Positions 15,517 to 24,077 of a stretch of 64,000 bases of DNA are shown here, one piece after another. Both the position numbers and the translations under genes were made by a program. Each line of letters starts with the position of its first letter. The stretch's first letter is position 1. This DNA comes from Acetobacter vaccinii (GTDB lineage Bacteria > Pseudomonadota > Alphaproteobacteria > Acetobacterales > Acetobacteraceae): the NCBI RefSeq assembly GCF_008365315.1, contig NZ_CP043506.1:2655001-2719000 (forward strand). The letters run 5' to 3'. Under the pieces are notes generated by a model, which worked only from the letters and a program-made list of their open reading frames with translations, did no database searches and was not told the origin of the DNA.

Positions 15517-16827
15517 GTGTCGAACAGGGAGCGGGCTGGTTTGTTGCTGTCGGCCGGAGTGGATTCTGGACGGAGACGCGTTGTCGTCACCGGCATGGGC
15601 ATCGTCGGGCCTCTTGGCCTTGGTGTCGAAAACGTATGGTCGCGTCTGATCGCTGGGGAAAGCGGGATTGGAAAAATCACGCAGTTCGACCCCAGTGCAT
15701 TGCCCGCGCATGTTGCTGGTGAGGTGCCGGAAGGCCCAACCGCTGAAGGCAAGCTGACGCTTGCTGAATGGGTTCCTGTCAAGGACCAGCGCAAGATGGA
15801 CCGCTTCATTCACATGGGGCTGGTTGCTGCGACAGAAGCGGTTGAGGATTCCGGCTGGAAACCTCAGACCGAGGAAGATAAATGTCGCACCGGGGTCATG
15901 ATCGGTTCGGGCATTGGTGGTCTCCAGACCATCTATGATGCCTCTATCACCGTGCATGAAGGTCGGGCCAAGCGGCTTTCCCCCTTCTTTATCCCGTCGG
16001 CACTGATCAACCTGGTCTCTGGCCACGTCTCCATCAAATATGGCTTCCAGGGGCCTAATCATTCCGTTGTCACCGCGTGTGCCTCCGGTGTGCATGCCAT
16101 TGGTGACGCGGCCCGGCTGATCATGCTGGGCGATGCCGATGTCATGGTTGCTGGTGGCGCCGAAGCTACGGTCTGCCCGCTGGGCATTGCTGGCTTCTGC
16201 TCGGCCCGCGCCCTTTCCACCGGGTTTAACGACAGGCCGCAGGCCGCGTCGCGCCCGTGGGACAAGGACCGTGACGGCTTTGTCATGGGTGAAGGCTCAG
16301 GTATTCTTGTTCTTGAAGAATACGAACATGCCAAAGCCCGTGGCGCCAAGATTTATGCAGAAGTTGTTGGCTATGGCATGTCGGGCGATGCTTACCACAT
16401 CACCGCACCAGCTGAAGGCCACTACGGGGCATATCGCGCCATGCGTGCCGCCCTCAAGAGTGCTGGCCTGACAACGGCTGACATCAACTATGTCAACGCC
16501 CATGGCACCTCGACCATGGCGGATGACCTGGAACTGGAAGCCGTCGAGCGTCTCTTTGGTGACGACGCACGCACGCTGGCCATGTCGTCCACCAAATCGG
16601 CCACAGGCCATTTGCTGGGGGCTGCTGGTGCTGTGGAGGCGATTTTCTCCATTCTCGCCATCCGGGACAATGTTGCCCCGCCGACCCTCAACCTCGACTC
16701 TCCGTCACGCGAAAGCGTGATCGACCGGGTTGCACATACAGCCCAGAAGCGCTCTATCAACGTTGCCCTTTCGAACAGCTTTGGCTTTGGTGGTACCAAT
16801 GCCAGCCTAATCGTGCGTGGCGTCTGA
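15517..16827 (+). CDS. fabF: 3-oxoacyl-ACP synthase II
   Basis: 436 residues from a GTG at 15517, chosen because GGGGGA lies about 8 bases upstream. A GTG at 15559 (MDSGRRRVVVTGMG) would give the usual family length but has no proper ribosome site, and a TTG at 15541 is also possible. There is no ATG near the conserved beginning. Catalytic Cys lies in VTACASGVHA, and the two histidines in NAHGTST and ATGHLLGA. It extends acyl-ACP by two carbons with malonyl-ACP. Its end overlaps the mltG start by 11 bases. Confidence 0.92.
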   Translation: MSNRERAGLLLSAGVDSGRRRVVVTGMGIVGPLGLGVENVWSRLIAGESGIGKITQFDPSALPAHVAGEVPEGPTAEGKLTLAEWVPVKDQRKMDRFIHMGLVAATEAVEDSGWKPQTEEDKCRTGVMIGSGIGGLQTIYDASITVHEGRAKRLSPFFIPSALINLVSGHVSIKYGFQGPNHSVVTACASGVHAIGDAARLIMLGDADVMVAGGAEATVCPLGIAGFCSARALSTGFNDRPQAASRPWDKDRDGFVMGEGSGILVLEEYEHAKARGAKIYAEVVGYGMSGDAYHITAPAEGHYGAYRAMRAALKSAGLTTADINYVNAHGTSTMADDLELEAVERLFGDDARTLAMSSTKSATGHLLGAAGAVEAIFSILAIRDNVAPPTLNLDSPSRESVIDRVAHTAQKRSINVALSNSFGFGGTNASLIVRGV

Positions 16828-17857
16828 GCGTAAACAAAAGACGACGTCTCCCCCAGCGTCCAGACGATGGCTTTCCATCGTTTTTAAAGGAGTGCTGGGG
16901 GGCGTTGCTGCCCTAGGGGTTAGTGCTACCTGCCTTGGCTTACTCGCCTGGCATGACTACACCCGCCTAGGGCCACTCCCTCAAGATACCGATATTGTTG
17001 TGCCCCATGGGGGCTATACGTCCACGCTTGCCAGCCTGCAAAGCGCCAAGGCGCTGCCGGATGACTGGTGGACCGAGTACCTCTTCCAGGTCGCGGTCAC
17101 CCTGACCCGTAAAGACGGGCAGTTGCATGCCGCGGAACTGCGCTTTCCAGCCCAAGCCTCCATGCAGCAGATTCTTTGGGTTTTGCGGCATGGCAAGCCG
17201 GTTATGCACAAGCTGACCATTCCGGAAGGCTTGTCGGCCCACCAGATCCAAGCCCTTGTGGACCATGCTCCTTTTCTGACCGGACCAACCCCTTTGCCGA
17301 CAGAAGGGCAGGTGTTGCCGCAGACCTATAGTTACCAGCGCAATACTCAGCGCGCGGCACTACTGGACAGGATGCAGGCTGATATGGCCTCCACTCTGGA
17401 TACTATCTGGAAGAACCGCGACAGCACAGAAGGCCTGACTGACCCACAGTCCCTGCTCGTTCTGGCATCACTCATTGAAAAAGAAACTGCCAATCCGGCA
17501 GAGCGGCCGCTCGTTGCCCGTGTTTTTCTCAACCGGCTTAACAAGGGCATGAAATTACAGACGGACCCGACCGTTATTTATGCCTTAACACACGGTGAAA
17601 ATACACTAGACAGACCCCTGAGCCACGCAGACCTGCAAACACCGAGTGCTTATAATACCTATTTTACTCAAGGGCTTCCACCCGGCCCTATCTGCGCGCC
17701 GGGTGTCTCTTCTCTGACTGCCGCAGCCCACCCCGCCACCAGTGACGCCCTGTTTTTTGTGGCGGATGGGATGGGGGGGCATCATTTCTCAGCAACCTTG
17801 GCTGAGCATAATCACAACGTCACGCTACTGAGAAAAAAACAGCAGCAACCTCAGTGA
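16817..17857 (+). CDS. mltG: Endolytic murein transglycosylase MltG
   Basis: 346 residues. A basic N-terminus and one membrane span (IVFKGVLGGVAALGVSATCLGLLAW, about 21-45) anchor it in the inner membrane, with the YceG/MltG domain in the periplasm. Family blocks are LTIPEGLSAHQI, LASLIEKETANPAERPLVA with the catalytic glutamate, RLNKGMKLQTDPTVIYAL, and NTYFTQGLPPGPICAPG. It cuts nascent glycan strands. The GTG start lies inside the fabF end (11-base overlap), so translation is probably coupled, an arrangement seen in many Proteobacteria. Its stop overlaps the convergent SYLF gene by 7 bases. Confidence 0.93.
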   Translation: MASERKQKTTSPPASRRWLSIVFKGVLGGVAALGVSATCLGLLAWHDYTRLGPLPQDTDIVVPHGGYTSTLASLQSAKALPDDWWTEYLFQVAVTLTRKDGQLHAAELRFPAQASMQQILWVLRHGKPVMHKLTIPEGLSAHQIQALVDHAPFLTGPTPLPTEGQVLPQTYSYQRNTQRAALLDRMQADMASTLDTIWKNRDSTEGLTDPQSLLVLASLIEKETANPAERPLVARVFLNRLNKGMKLQTDPTVIYALTHGENTLDRPLSHADLQTPSAYNTYFTQGLPPGPICAPGVSSLTAAAHPATSDALFFVADGMGGHHFSATLAEHNHNVTLLRKKQQQPQ

Positions 17858-18702
17858 CGCTTGCTGCCGACAGGTGTCAGGCTTTCCTGGCGGATGCTAC
17901 CGCTGGATGCGGTAACACCCATGCTGTCGCTGCTGTTGGTATTATCAATTGTTGCCGCAACATTATTGGCCGTGTTGTTCGGTGTCGCCTTGCTGGCCGC
18001 ATTTTTCTGCGAATAGCGCATAAGCACACGACGTAGCGGATCAGCCTCCGGGTTATTCACCCGCATGGTCACGACAATGTCTTCCGGCCCGACACTTTGC
18101 TTGTAATAACTGCGGTTAAGGTCGCTGTTAACGGTCAGTTTACTACCGCCCAGAGACACCCCGGCAAATGCCCCCTGAGACTTCTGGGCAATGATGATAT
18201 CCGTATTCCGTGCCCCGGCATTTGCGCTGGCGACCGAGGAACTCATATTAGCAAACGAAACCCCTGCCTTGGAATCAAACTGAAACTGGCTGTCTAGGAG
18301 TGCCTGCAACCCTCTGTCTGTCATGACGAAGAATATGATCTGGGAGCTTTGGACCCCAAACTGGATACCAAAACTCGCTGAACTCAGCTTGTAAAATGCC
18401 GGGTCTGACCAGGAGCCTCTGGCGTCACGCGCCAGCAGCACGCAATTACCATGCCCGCCACCAAAAGCGATCGACATCTGGAACATCGACGGGCAGACCA
18501 TCACAGCCCGTGCTGTTGCCAGATCGCCCTCCAATGAGCTTTTTGAATCTCCAGCCGAAAAAATATCCTCAACCGTCAAGGCGGCCTTATCAACAATAGC
18601 CTGTGCGTTTTCCGCAGCTTGAGCCTGATGCGGTACTTGCACCCCAAGCACCATGACAAGCGCACACATGCCAGCAGCAGGCAGACGAATAAGCGGATTC
18701 AT
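17851..18702 (-). CDS. SYLF/YSC84-domain exported lipid-binding protein
   Basis: 283 residues from the ATG at 18702, which has GGAGAG 9 bases upstream. A signal peptide runs to about residue 29 (AAGMCALVMVLGVQVPHQAQA). The body matches the SYLF/DUF500 pattern: a VCPSMFQMSIAFGGGHGNCVLLAR block, then SWSDPAFYKLSSASFGIQFG and an IIFFVMTDRGLQALL strand. In eukaryotic relatives the domain binds phosphoinositides; bacterial function is poorly defined. The last 50 residues are a Ser/Asn-rich tail. It shares its final 7 bases with the convergent mltG gene. Confidence 0.82.
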   Translation of the reverse strand: MNPLIRLPAAGMCALVMVLGVQVPHQAQAAENAQAIVDKAALTVEDIFSAGDSKSSLEGDLATARAVMVCPSMFQMSIAFGGGHGNCVLLARDARGSWSDPAFYKLSSASFGIQFGVQSSQIIFFVMTDRGLQALLDSQFQFDSKAGVSFANMSSSVASANAGARNTDIIIAQKSQGAFAGVSLGGSKLTVNSDLNRSYYKQSVGPEDIVVTMRVNNPEADPLRRVLMRYSQKNAASKATPNNTANNVAATIDNTNSSDSMGVTASSGSIRQESLTPVGSKRH

Positions 18703-18793
18703 GCTGGTTTCTCTCCAACGATCTGGCTGGTAAACTTTATAATCACACAAAAAAGCACGCTTTTATGGCGGCAGAAAGGCCTGTAGCGGCGTC

Positions 18794-19600
18794 CTACTCC
18801 AACGGAATTGCAACAGCCTGCGCCAACTGATCGGCAATATGAGGATTGGCGGCCAGAATGGTGGCTCCACCTGTCAGACCTCCATCGCGCAGAAAGGGAG
18901 AAACTCTGGCCCCAGCTTCCATCAACAAAGGCAGGGCGGCAGCGACATCCCACAGGTTGATCACGATCTCAATATACCCATCCAGCCTGCCGCTTGCCAC
19001 GTCAGCCAATGCCAGAGCACCACAGCCGCCCGAACGTGGCATGGCCCCCAGTTCCATGATGGCATCCATTTTGTCCATGAAGACTGGCTTGGGCACTCGC
19101 CCGCTCCACCCCATTTCGATCATGGCACGGGTTGGGTCAGCCACTGAGGATGCCTGAATGGGGCGGCCGTTCAAAAACGCGCCATGTCCACGCAAGGCCG
19201 TATAAACTTCCCCCAAAGCGGGTGCATCGATCACCCCTGCCACGGGTTCATCCCCATCCATCAACCCCAGCGAGACACACCAGCGGCACCGCCCGCGTGC
19301 GTAATTGGAGGTTCCATCAATAGGATCAACCACCCAGCGCAGACTGCCACTGCGGGTCGTCCCACCTTCCTCACCCATAAAGCCGTCATCCGGGAAAAGA
19401 GCCTGCATGCGCTGGGCAATAAAGGCCTCTACCGCGCCATCCGTTTCCGTCAGCCAATCCTGTGCCGACTTCAAGGCGGCCTGGGGGCCACCCGGTGGCG
19501 GCCGCATGGACATGGCCAGCCGTGCGGCATCATGCACAACCGCTCTGGCGGCTTCCAAACGATAGGCCAGGGCCGGGCTGGGTGACGTCATTGGTATCAA
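18794..19600 (-). CDS. suhB: Inositol-1-monophosphatase family protein (SuhB-like)
   Basis: 268 residues. Metal-binding motifs are in place: GEEGG near residue 77, DPIDGTSNYARG near 92-103, and LWDVAAALPLLMEAGARV near 217. DPIDGTxNYxxG is the inositol-monophosphatase pattern, in contrast to the HisN-type paralogue at 3392-4186. Members hydrolyse inositol 1-phosphate, and SuhB also binds the rRNA antitermination machinery in E. coli. The natural substrate here is not deducible. It lies 108 bases downstream of the lpxL-like gene on the same strand. Met4 is an alternative start. Confidence 0.8.
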   Translation of the reverse strand: MIPMTSPSPALAYRLEAARAVVHDAARLAMSMRPPPGGPQAALKSAQDWLTETDGAVEAFIAQRMQALFPDDGFMGEEGGTTRSGSLRWVVDPIDGTSNYARGRCRWCVSLGLMDGDEPVAGVIDAPALGEVYTALRGHGAFLNGRPIQASSVADPTRAMIEMGWSGRVPKPVFMDKMDAIMELGAMPRSGGCGALALADVASGRLDGYIEIVINLWDVAAALPLLMEAGARVSPFLRDGGLTGGATILAANPHIADQLAQAVAIPLE

Positions 19601-19708
19601 TTTCCCTTGTCTTTCAAACCGGGCTTACCATAACCAAAACGCGCCCAGCGTGCGACCATCCGCAGGGTATGTCGAATATCACCCACAGAGACAACGGAAC
19701 TCTCTGAC

Positions 19709-20608
19709 TTATTTATAAAAACTCTTGGGCCAACGCCGATGGAGCCAGAGCCAGCTTTGTGGATACTGCCTGATCCAGGCTTCCAGCCGATCATTGACAG
19801 CCTGAGCCAGCAGACGTGTATCCTCATGCCGATTGCCTGTGTCAGGCAGTGTCATCGGCGGTTCCACCACCACCCGCAGGCGGGCAGGGCCAAGCCGGAC
19901 AACATAGCCCGGCACAACCGGGCAGCGATATTTCAACGCCATGGCAGCGAGGGCAGGGGCTGTCATGGCAGGCTGACCAAAAAACGACAGTTCGATCCCG
20001 TCATTCATCTTCTGGTCAACCAGCATGCCTAACCGCCCACCACGGGCAACGTAGGACAGTGCCTCCCGCGCACCACGCGCCCCCTTGGCAAACAGGGGAA
20101 CGGCCTGCCCCCCCATAGCCTGATCGCGCATCTGACGGATCATGCCATCCACCTCCGGATTGCCTGCTGCGCGATAGAAGGACGCAAAAGGCAGGCCGTG
20201 TCTGGCAACAGCAGGCGGTAGCATTTCCCAATTGCCGATATGCCCTGACACAAACAGCACTGCGCCTTTCTGCTGGGCAAGGGCGTGGAGATGTTCAGCC
20301 CCCACCACCTCAAAACCCGGCCCTTGTGCTGTATTTTCGGCCAAAGTTGCCACATGGGGCAGCTCCCCCACTGTCCTGCCCAGATTTTCCCACACCCCGC
20401 GGACAATGCGCCGCCGGGCAGCATAATCCAGTTCCGGCATAGCCAGCTCCAGGTTGCGATAGGCAACCCGCGAAACCGGCAGCAAAGGACCAATCAACCG
20501 ACACACAGTCCCAGCCATGGTTGAGGCCTTATCGGGCCGGAGCGTCCCCAGCAGTTTTAAACCACCCAGGACCAGTCCAGCCTCAAGCTTTTGCCATACG
20601 GCCTTCAC
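19709..20608 (-). CDS. lpxL: Lipid A biosynthesis acyltransferase (LpxL/HtrB family)
   Basis: 299 residues from a GTG at 20608 whose bases overlap the lpxK stop (GTGA), the strongest choice of start; the longer upstream frame lies inside lpxK. The acyltransferase motif HIGNWEMLPP (H-x4-E) is visible, then FYRAAGNPEVDGMIRQMR and GMLVDQKMNDGIELSFFG. The C-terminus YPQSWLWLHRRWP is characteristic. The family adds secondary (lauroyl-type) acyl chains to Kdo-lipid A at the inner membrane. It closes the waaA-lpxK-lpxL block. Confidence 0.88.
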   Translation of the reverse strand: MKAVWQKLEAGLVLGGLKLLGTLRPDKASTMAGTVCRLIGPLLPVSRVAYRNLELAMPELDYAARRRIVRGVWENLGRTVGELPHVATLAENTAQGPGFEVVGAEHLHALAQQKGAVLFVSGHIGNWEMLPPAVARHGLPFASFYRAAGNPEVDGMIRQMRDQAMGGQAVPLFAKGARGAREALSYVARGGRLGMLVDQKMNDGIELSFFGQPAMTAPALAAMALKYRCPVVPGYVVRLGPARLRVVVEPPMTLPDTGNRHEDTRLLAQAVNDRLEAWIRQYPQSWLWLHRRWPKSFYK

Positions 20609-21597
20609 AACGGGGTCTCCAACAGCAGATCCAACAATTTTTCCGGGGCGGCCGGATCGGGCCATACCAGTTCCACACCGACCTCCACGACCTGTTGGCG
20701 AAAAACCGCAGGCAGACGCACTGCATCCTTGGGAGTGGTGACAAGACACGCCCCCATGCTGCGGGCTACTGTAAGAAGATGGCGCATATCGCGTTTTCTA
20801 TAATAATAATGATCTGGGTAGGAAATTGTCTGCACGGGCACTATTCCAGCGGCCCTTAACCCAGAAAAAAATTTTTCGGGCCTGCCCAGGCCAGCAAACG
20901 CAACACACGCTTTACCTTCAAGCTGCCTTACCTCGGACGTCTGCCGCAAATCCCCCTGGTAGAGCGGGGTACCTGCCATGAGAGGGCTGGCAGCAAAGCC
21001 GGTTTGATCCTTGCCGATCAGCAACACAGCCGAAGCACGCTCCAGAGCCTGCTCTGGCCGCTCCCGCAGCGGGCCTGCGGGCAGGACATGGCCATTCCCC
21101 AAGCCTGTCACACCATCCACCACAAGGAGGGACAGCGTTTTTTCCAGACCAGGATTTTGGAACCCATCATCCATAACCAGACAGTCCGCACCTGCCGCTA
21201 TCGCAGCGCGGGCTGTAGCAACCCGGTCGCTGCCCACCCACACCGGGCAGTTAGTTGCAAGCAGCAGGGGTTCATCCCCCACATCACGCGCTGTGTGGTG
21301 TTGCGGATCAACCCGCTGGCCTGAGGTCTGTCGCCCCCCATAGCCACGACTGAGCACATGGGGTGTTTTACCACGGGCTTGCAAACGGGCGACCAGGTCC
21401 ATGACCACTGTTGTTTTGCCTGTGCCGCCCACAGTTATGTTTCCGCAGCACAACACCGGGACAGGGGCCTTCCAGCCCACACCCTCTGCCCGACGGGCCG
21501 CACCCCATGCCACCAGCGCTTCCAACGGTGACAGTAAGGCAGGCAGAAGCTTGGCCTGAGGCATGTTCCAGAAGGCGGGGGCTTTCCAGAGTGTCAT
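20605..21597 (-). CDS. lpxK: Tetraacyldisaccharide 4'-kinase
   Basis: 330 residues. The Walker A loop GNITVGGTGKTTVVMDL lies at about 52-68, followed by LSRGYGG and GADCLVMDDGFQNP, all typical of LpxK. It phosphorylates the lipid A disaccharide at the 4' position on the cytoplasmic face of the inner membrane. Its ATG overlaps the stop of the waaA fusion (ATGA), and its stop overlaps the lpxL start (GTGA), so all three should be translated together. Confidence 0.95.
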   Translation of the reverse strand: MTLWKAPAFWNMPQAKLLPALLSPLEALVAWGAARRAEGVGWKAPVPVLCCGNITVGGTGKTTVVMDLVARLQARGKTPHVLSRGYGGRQTSGQRVDPQHHTARDVGDEPLLLATNCPVWVGSDRVATARAAIAAGADCLVMDDGFQNPGLEKTLSLLVVDGVTGLGNGHVLPAGPLRERPEQALERASAVLLIGKDQTGFAASPLMAGTPLYQGDLRQTSEVRQLEGKACVAFAGLGRPEKFFSGLRAAGIVPVQTISYPDHYYYRKRDMRHLLTVARSMGACLVTTPKDAVRLPAVFRQQVVEVGVELVWPDPAAPEKLLDLLLETPL

Positions 21598-23567
21598 ACA
21601 AGCCTCAGTATTCGATCAGCCAGCATATCTGGCAGGTTCTGCTCCGACACTACGTAGCCTTTGGCCAATTCTGCCAGCCTCTGCCGTTTTTGTGGGTGGG
21701 TCAGCATATCCACGACCCATTGGGCAAGTTCAGAAGCGTTCTGCACAGTGGTGATACAGTCACGCATGGCACTGAATGCCTCAGCAAAATTATCTATCCG
21801 GGGGCCGGTGGCAATCGCACAGTTAAGCCGGGCAGGCTCATAGGGATTATGCCCCCCACCTTTGCCTGGCGGCAGGCTGTTGCCCATGAACACACAGCCT
21901 GCCAAACGGAAGAATAGTCCCATTTCCCCCAATGTATCAGCGATCCAGACCCCATCCTCCGGTCCTGGAAGCTGGCCCAGGCTCAGCTGTGGGGCATTGT
22001 GCAGAAGGCTTGCAACCTCAGCCCCTCTCTGGGGGTGCCGTGGCACAATAATCGCCAACACTTCGGGGTGCGTTTTCCTTACTGACTGAACAGCCTGTAT
22101 AATCTGTTCCTCTTCTCCGGAATGGGTTGATGCAGCCAGGACGACAAAACGGCCAGCAAACCGTTTCTGCAAAGCGACATACTGCGCCTGATCAACAGGC
22201 AGGGCAGGGGCTGCTACCTTCAGGTCTCCCCCTTGTATGATCCGACGTGCACCAAGGACAGAGAAGCGCTCAGCATCCTCGGGAGTACGGGCCGATATCC
22301 ACGTCAGGCAGTGGAGCGTTTTTTTGATTGTAGACGGGAAATGCCTCCATGTGCGCCAGGATGACTCAGACATCCGGCCATTGACCAGCACAACAGGGAT
22401 ACCCCGCGCACGACAGAGCCCCAACAAACCTGGCCAGAGTTCACTTTCCGTAAAAACCGCCACTTGCGGTCGCCAGAACTCAAGAAAGCGACGGCCCCAT
22501 CGCGGCGTATCCAATGGGACAAACTGGTGTATCACCCTTGGGTCAGAAATACGCTGAGCCAGCATGGTTGCTGCCGTCACCGTACCGGTTGTCACCAACG
22601 CTGACACATCTGAGTTTTTAGCCAGGCAACTCAGAACAAGCGGCAGGATAGAGACAACTTCCCCCACACTTGCGGCATGAAACCACAGGAGTGGTCCAGA
22701 GGGGCGACAACGTGTTGCAAAGCCCATTTTTTCCCGCACACGCGCAGGTAACTCCTTACCCCGTGTCTGACGCCAGCGCAGAAAGAACGGTAAAAACGGG
22801 GTCAGGCACATGCCAACAGCATGCCACAGCCAGGACGGAGGAAAGCTGCGGGGTCGAAAATATCCGTGCTCGCCCTGAGGGGCTGAACAACCCGCATCAT
22901 GCATCAGAGTATTCAGACTCTCTGCAAGCGTGTCTTTTCCTGTTTCCTCTGTTTCACGGCTAAAGAATAAAGGAGCCCCTACCACGAATACCCCTCGACC
23001 AAAGGGAAGAGGCAGCAATAGTCTGTCCCACGACCCAAGCCGAAAGCCAGAACAACTGGCCCCCGCAGGGACTACGGGCTGGCCTGACAGGCGGGCAAGG
23101 GCGAAAGCACCGGGCTGAGGCACACGCCGTGGGCCTCTGGGACCATCAGGTGTCACCACAATCAGCGATCCAGCCCGCAGGCTTTGCCGCATGTGGCGCA
23201 ATGCTGCAGCACCACCTTTATTTTTCCCTTTTGTGTCTGACGAGCCCGCGATGGACCGTACGCCCCAAGGGGCCACCATATCTGCAATAAGCCGACCATC
23301 CCGGTTACGGCTGATCAGCACCTTTAATTTCAGAATGGGATTTTGCTGTTCGGCCCACCACCAAAAAGCGGGGGTCAGTGGCAAAATTTCATGCCAGAAA
23401 ACAATAACAGCGGCTTTGCCGTCCTCACCAGTCAGATAAGGACGGGCCAGCGGAGCAATCTTGAAAGTCCAGCGGGTTGTCGCCACCGCAATCCCAAGAT
23501 AGCCCCGTAGTAGCGACACCGCGCAGGAGCGGAACAAAACTTCCGCCCCCCGAAGGAGCTTAGCCAT
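21594..23567 (-). CDS. waaA: Fused DUF374 acyltransferase-like domain and Kdo transferase (WaaA/KdtA)
   Basis: 657 residues, about 230 more than a normal WaaA. Residues 1-225 form a DUF374 lysophospholipid-acyltransferase-like domain, with VFWHEILPL near 56-64 and TPDGPRGPRR near 139-148. Residues from about 245 are a full WaaA: a membrane-proximal segment (LTPFLPFFLRWRQTRG), HAASVGEV with the catalytic glutamate near 303, FTESELWPG, VNGRMSE, and a GT-B C-terminal half with GGHNPYEPA. WaaA transfers Kdo from CMP-Kdo to lipid A precursor. The DUF374 substrate is unknown. In many Alphaproteobacteria the two are separate adjacent genes; here one uninterrupted frame joins them. It starts 12 bases after the DUF934 stop. 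Confidence 0.92.
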   Translation of the reverse strand: MAKLLRGAEVLFRSCAVSLLRGYLGIAVATTRWTFKIAPLARPYLTGEDGKAAVIVFWHEILPLTPAFWWWAEQQNPILKLKVLISRNRDGRLIADMVAPWGVRSIAGSSDTKGKNKGGAAALRHMRQSLRAGSLIVVTPDGPRGPRRVPQPGAFALARLSGQPVVPAGASCSGFRLGSWDRLLLPLPFGRGVFVVGAPLFFSRETEETGKDTLAESLNTLMHDAGCSAPQGEHGYFRPRSFPPSWLWHAVGMCLTPFLPFFLRWRQTRGKELPARVREKMGFATRCRPSGPLLWFHAASVGEVVSILPLVLSCLAKNSDVSALVTTGTVTAATMLAQRISDPRVIHQFVPLDTPRWGRRFLEFWRPQVAVFTESELWPGLLGLCRARGIPVVLVNGRMSESSWRTWRHFPSTIKKTLHCLTWISARTPEDAERFSVLGARRIIQGGDLKVAAPALPVDQAQYVALQKRFAGRFVVLAASTHSGEEEQIIQAVQSVRKTHPEVLAIIVPRHPQRGAEVASLLHNAPQLSLGQLPGPEDGVWIADTLGEMGLFFRLAGCVFMGNSLPPGKGGGHNPYEPARLNCAIATGPRIDNFAEAFSAMRDCITTVQNASELAQWVVDMLTHPQKRQRLAELAKGYVVSEQNLPDMLADRILRLV

Positions 23568-23579
23568 ACGCCCCGCCCG

Positions 23580-24077
23580 TTATGAGGGGGACAGCCACTT
23601 CCTGAAGGCAAAGCCCTCAGCTTTTTCATCCAGAACTGATGGCTGGTATGCGATGGAAAAGCGCTTATGGGCCTCCAGCCACACGGAAACAGGGCTCTGC
23701 GTACCGGCAACCACCTGGTCAGCCCCACAACGCAGCAGGAACTCATACTGGTCAGGAATAACATGGCCCTGCACCCGCAGGCTGCCCTTATAGCCCAGAT
23801 GCTCACGCAGAGCGCGGGCCTGGGTAAAGGGCCTGCCATCCCGGAAGGACGTAAAGGTCAGGCAGACCATATCCAGCCGGGGCAGTGCGGCCCGCAGGTC
23901 TTCCACCTTGTCAGCCGGTGTCAGGACAACACCAAGCCGACCACCTGTGTTACGACCCAGACCTTCCGCCAGCCGGGACAGAGGAACCAGAATATCAGAA
24001 TCTGGGGAAAGTGGCTGACCGTCCTGTGCTTCCTGCCACGTATCTTCGATAATCTGACCGTTCTCAAGCAACGGCAT
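23580..24077 (-). CDS. DUF934 protein linked to sulfite reductase
   Basis: 165 residues from the ATG at 24077, chosen because AAGGA sits 8 bases upstream; an ATG at 24086 is an alternative. The gene begins inside the end of cysI (14-base overlap). Family blocks are LTPADKVEDLRAALPRLDMVCLTFTSFRDGRPFTQARALRE and GHVIPDQYEFLLRCGADQV. DUF934 genes occur next to single-chain sulfite/nitrite reductases in Alpha- and Betaproteobacteria; the biochemical role is not established, and help in electron supply or siroheme enzyme maturation is only a guess. The DUF374-WaaA fusion follows after 12 bases. Confidence 0.85.
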   Translation of the reverse strand: MPLLENGQIIEDTWQEAQDGQPLSPDSDILVPLSRLAEGLGRNTGGRLGVVLTPADKVEDLRAALPRLDMVCLTFTSFRDGRPFTQARALREHLGYKGSLRVQGHVIPDQYEFLLRCGADQVVAGTQSPVSVWLEAHKRFSIAYQPSVLDEKAEGFAFRKWLSPS

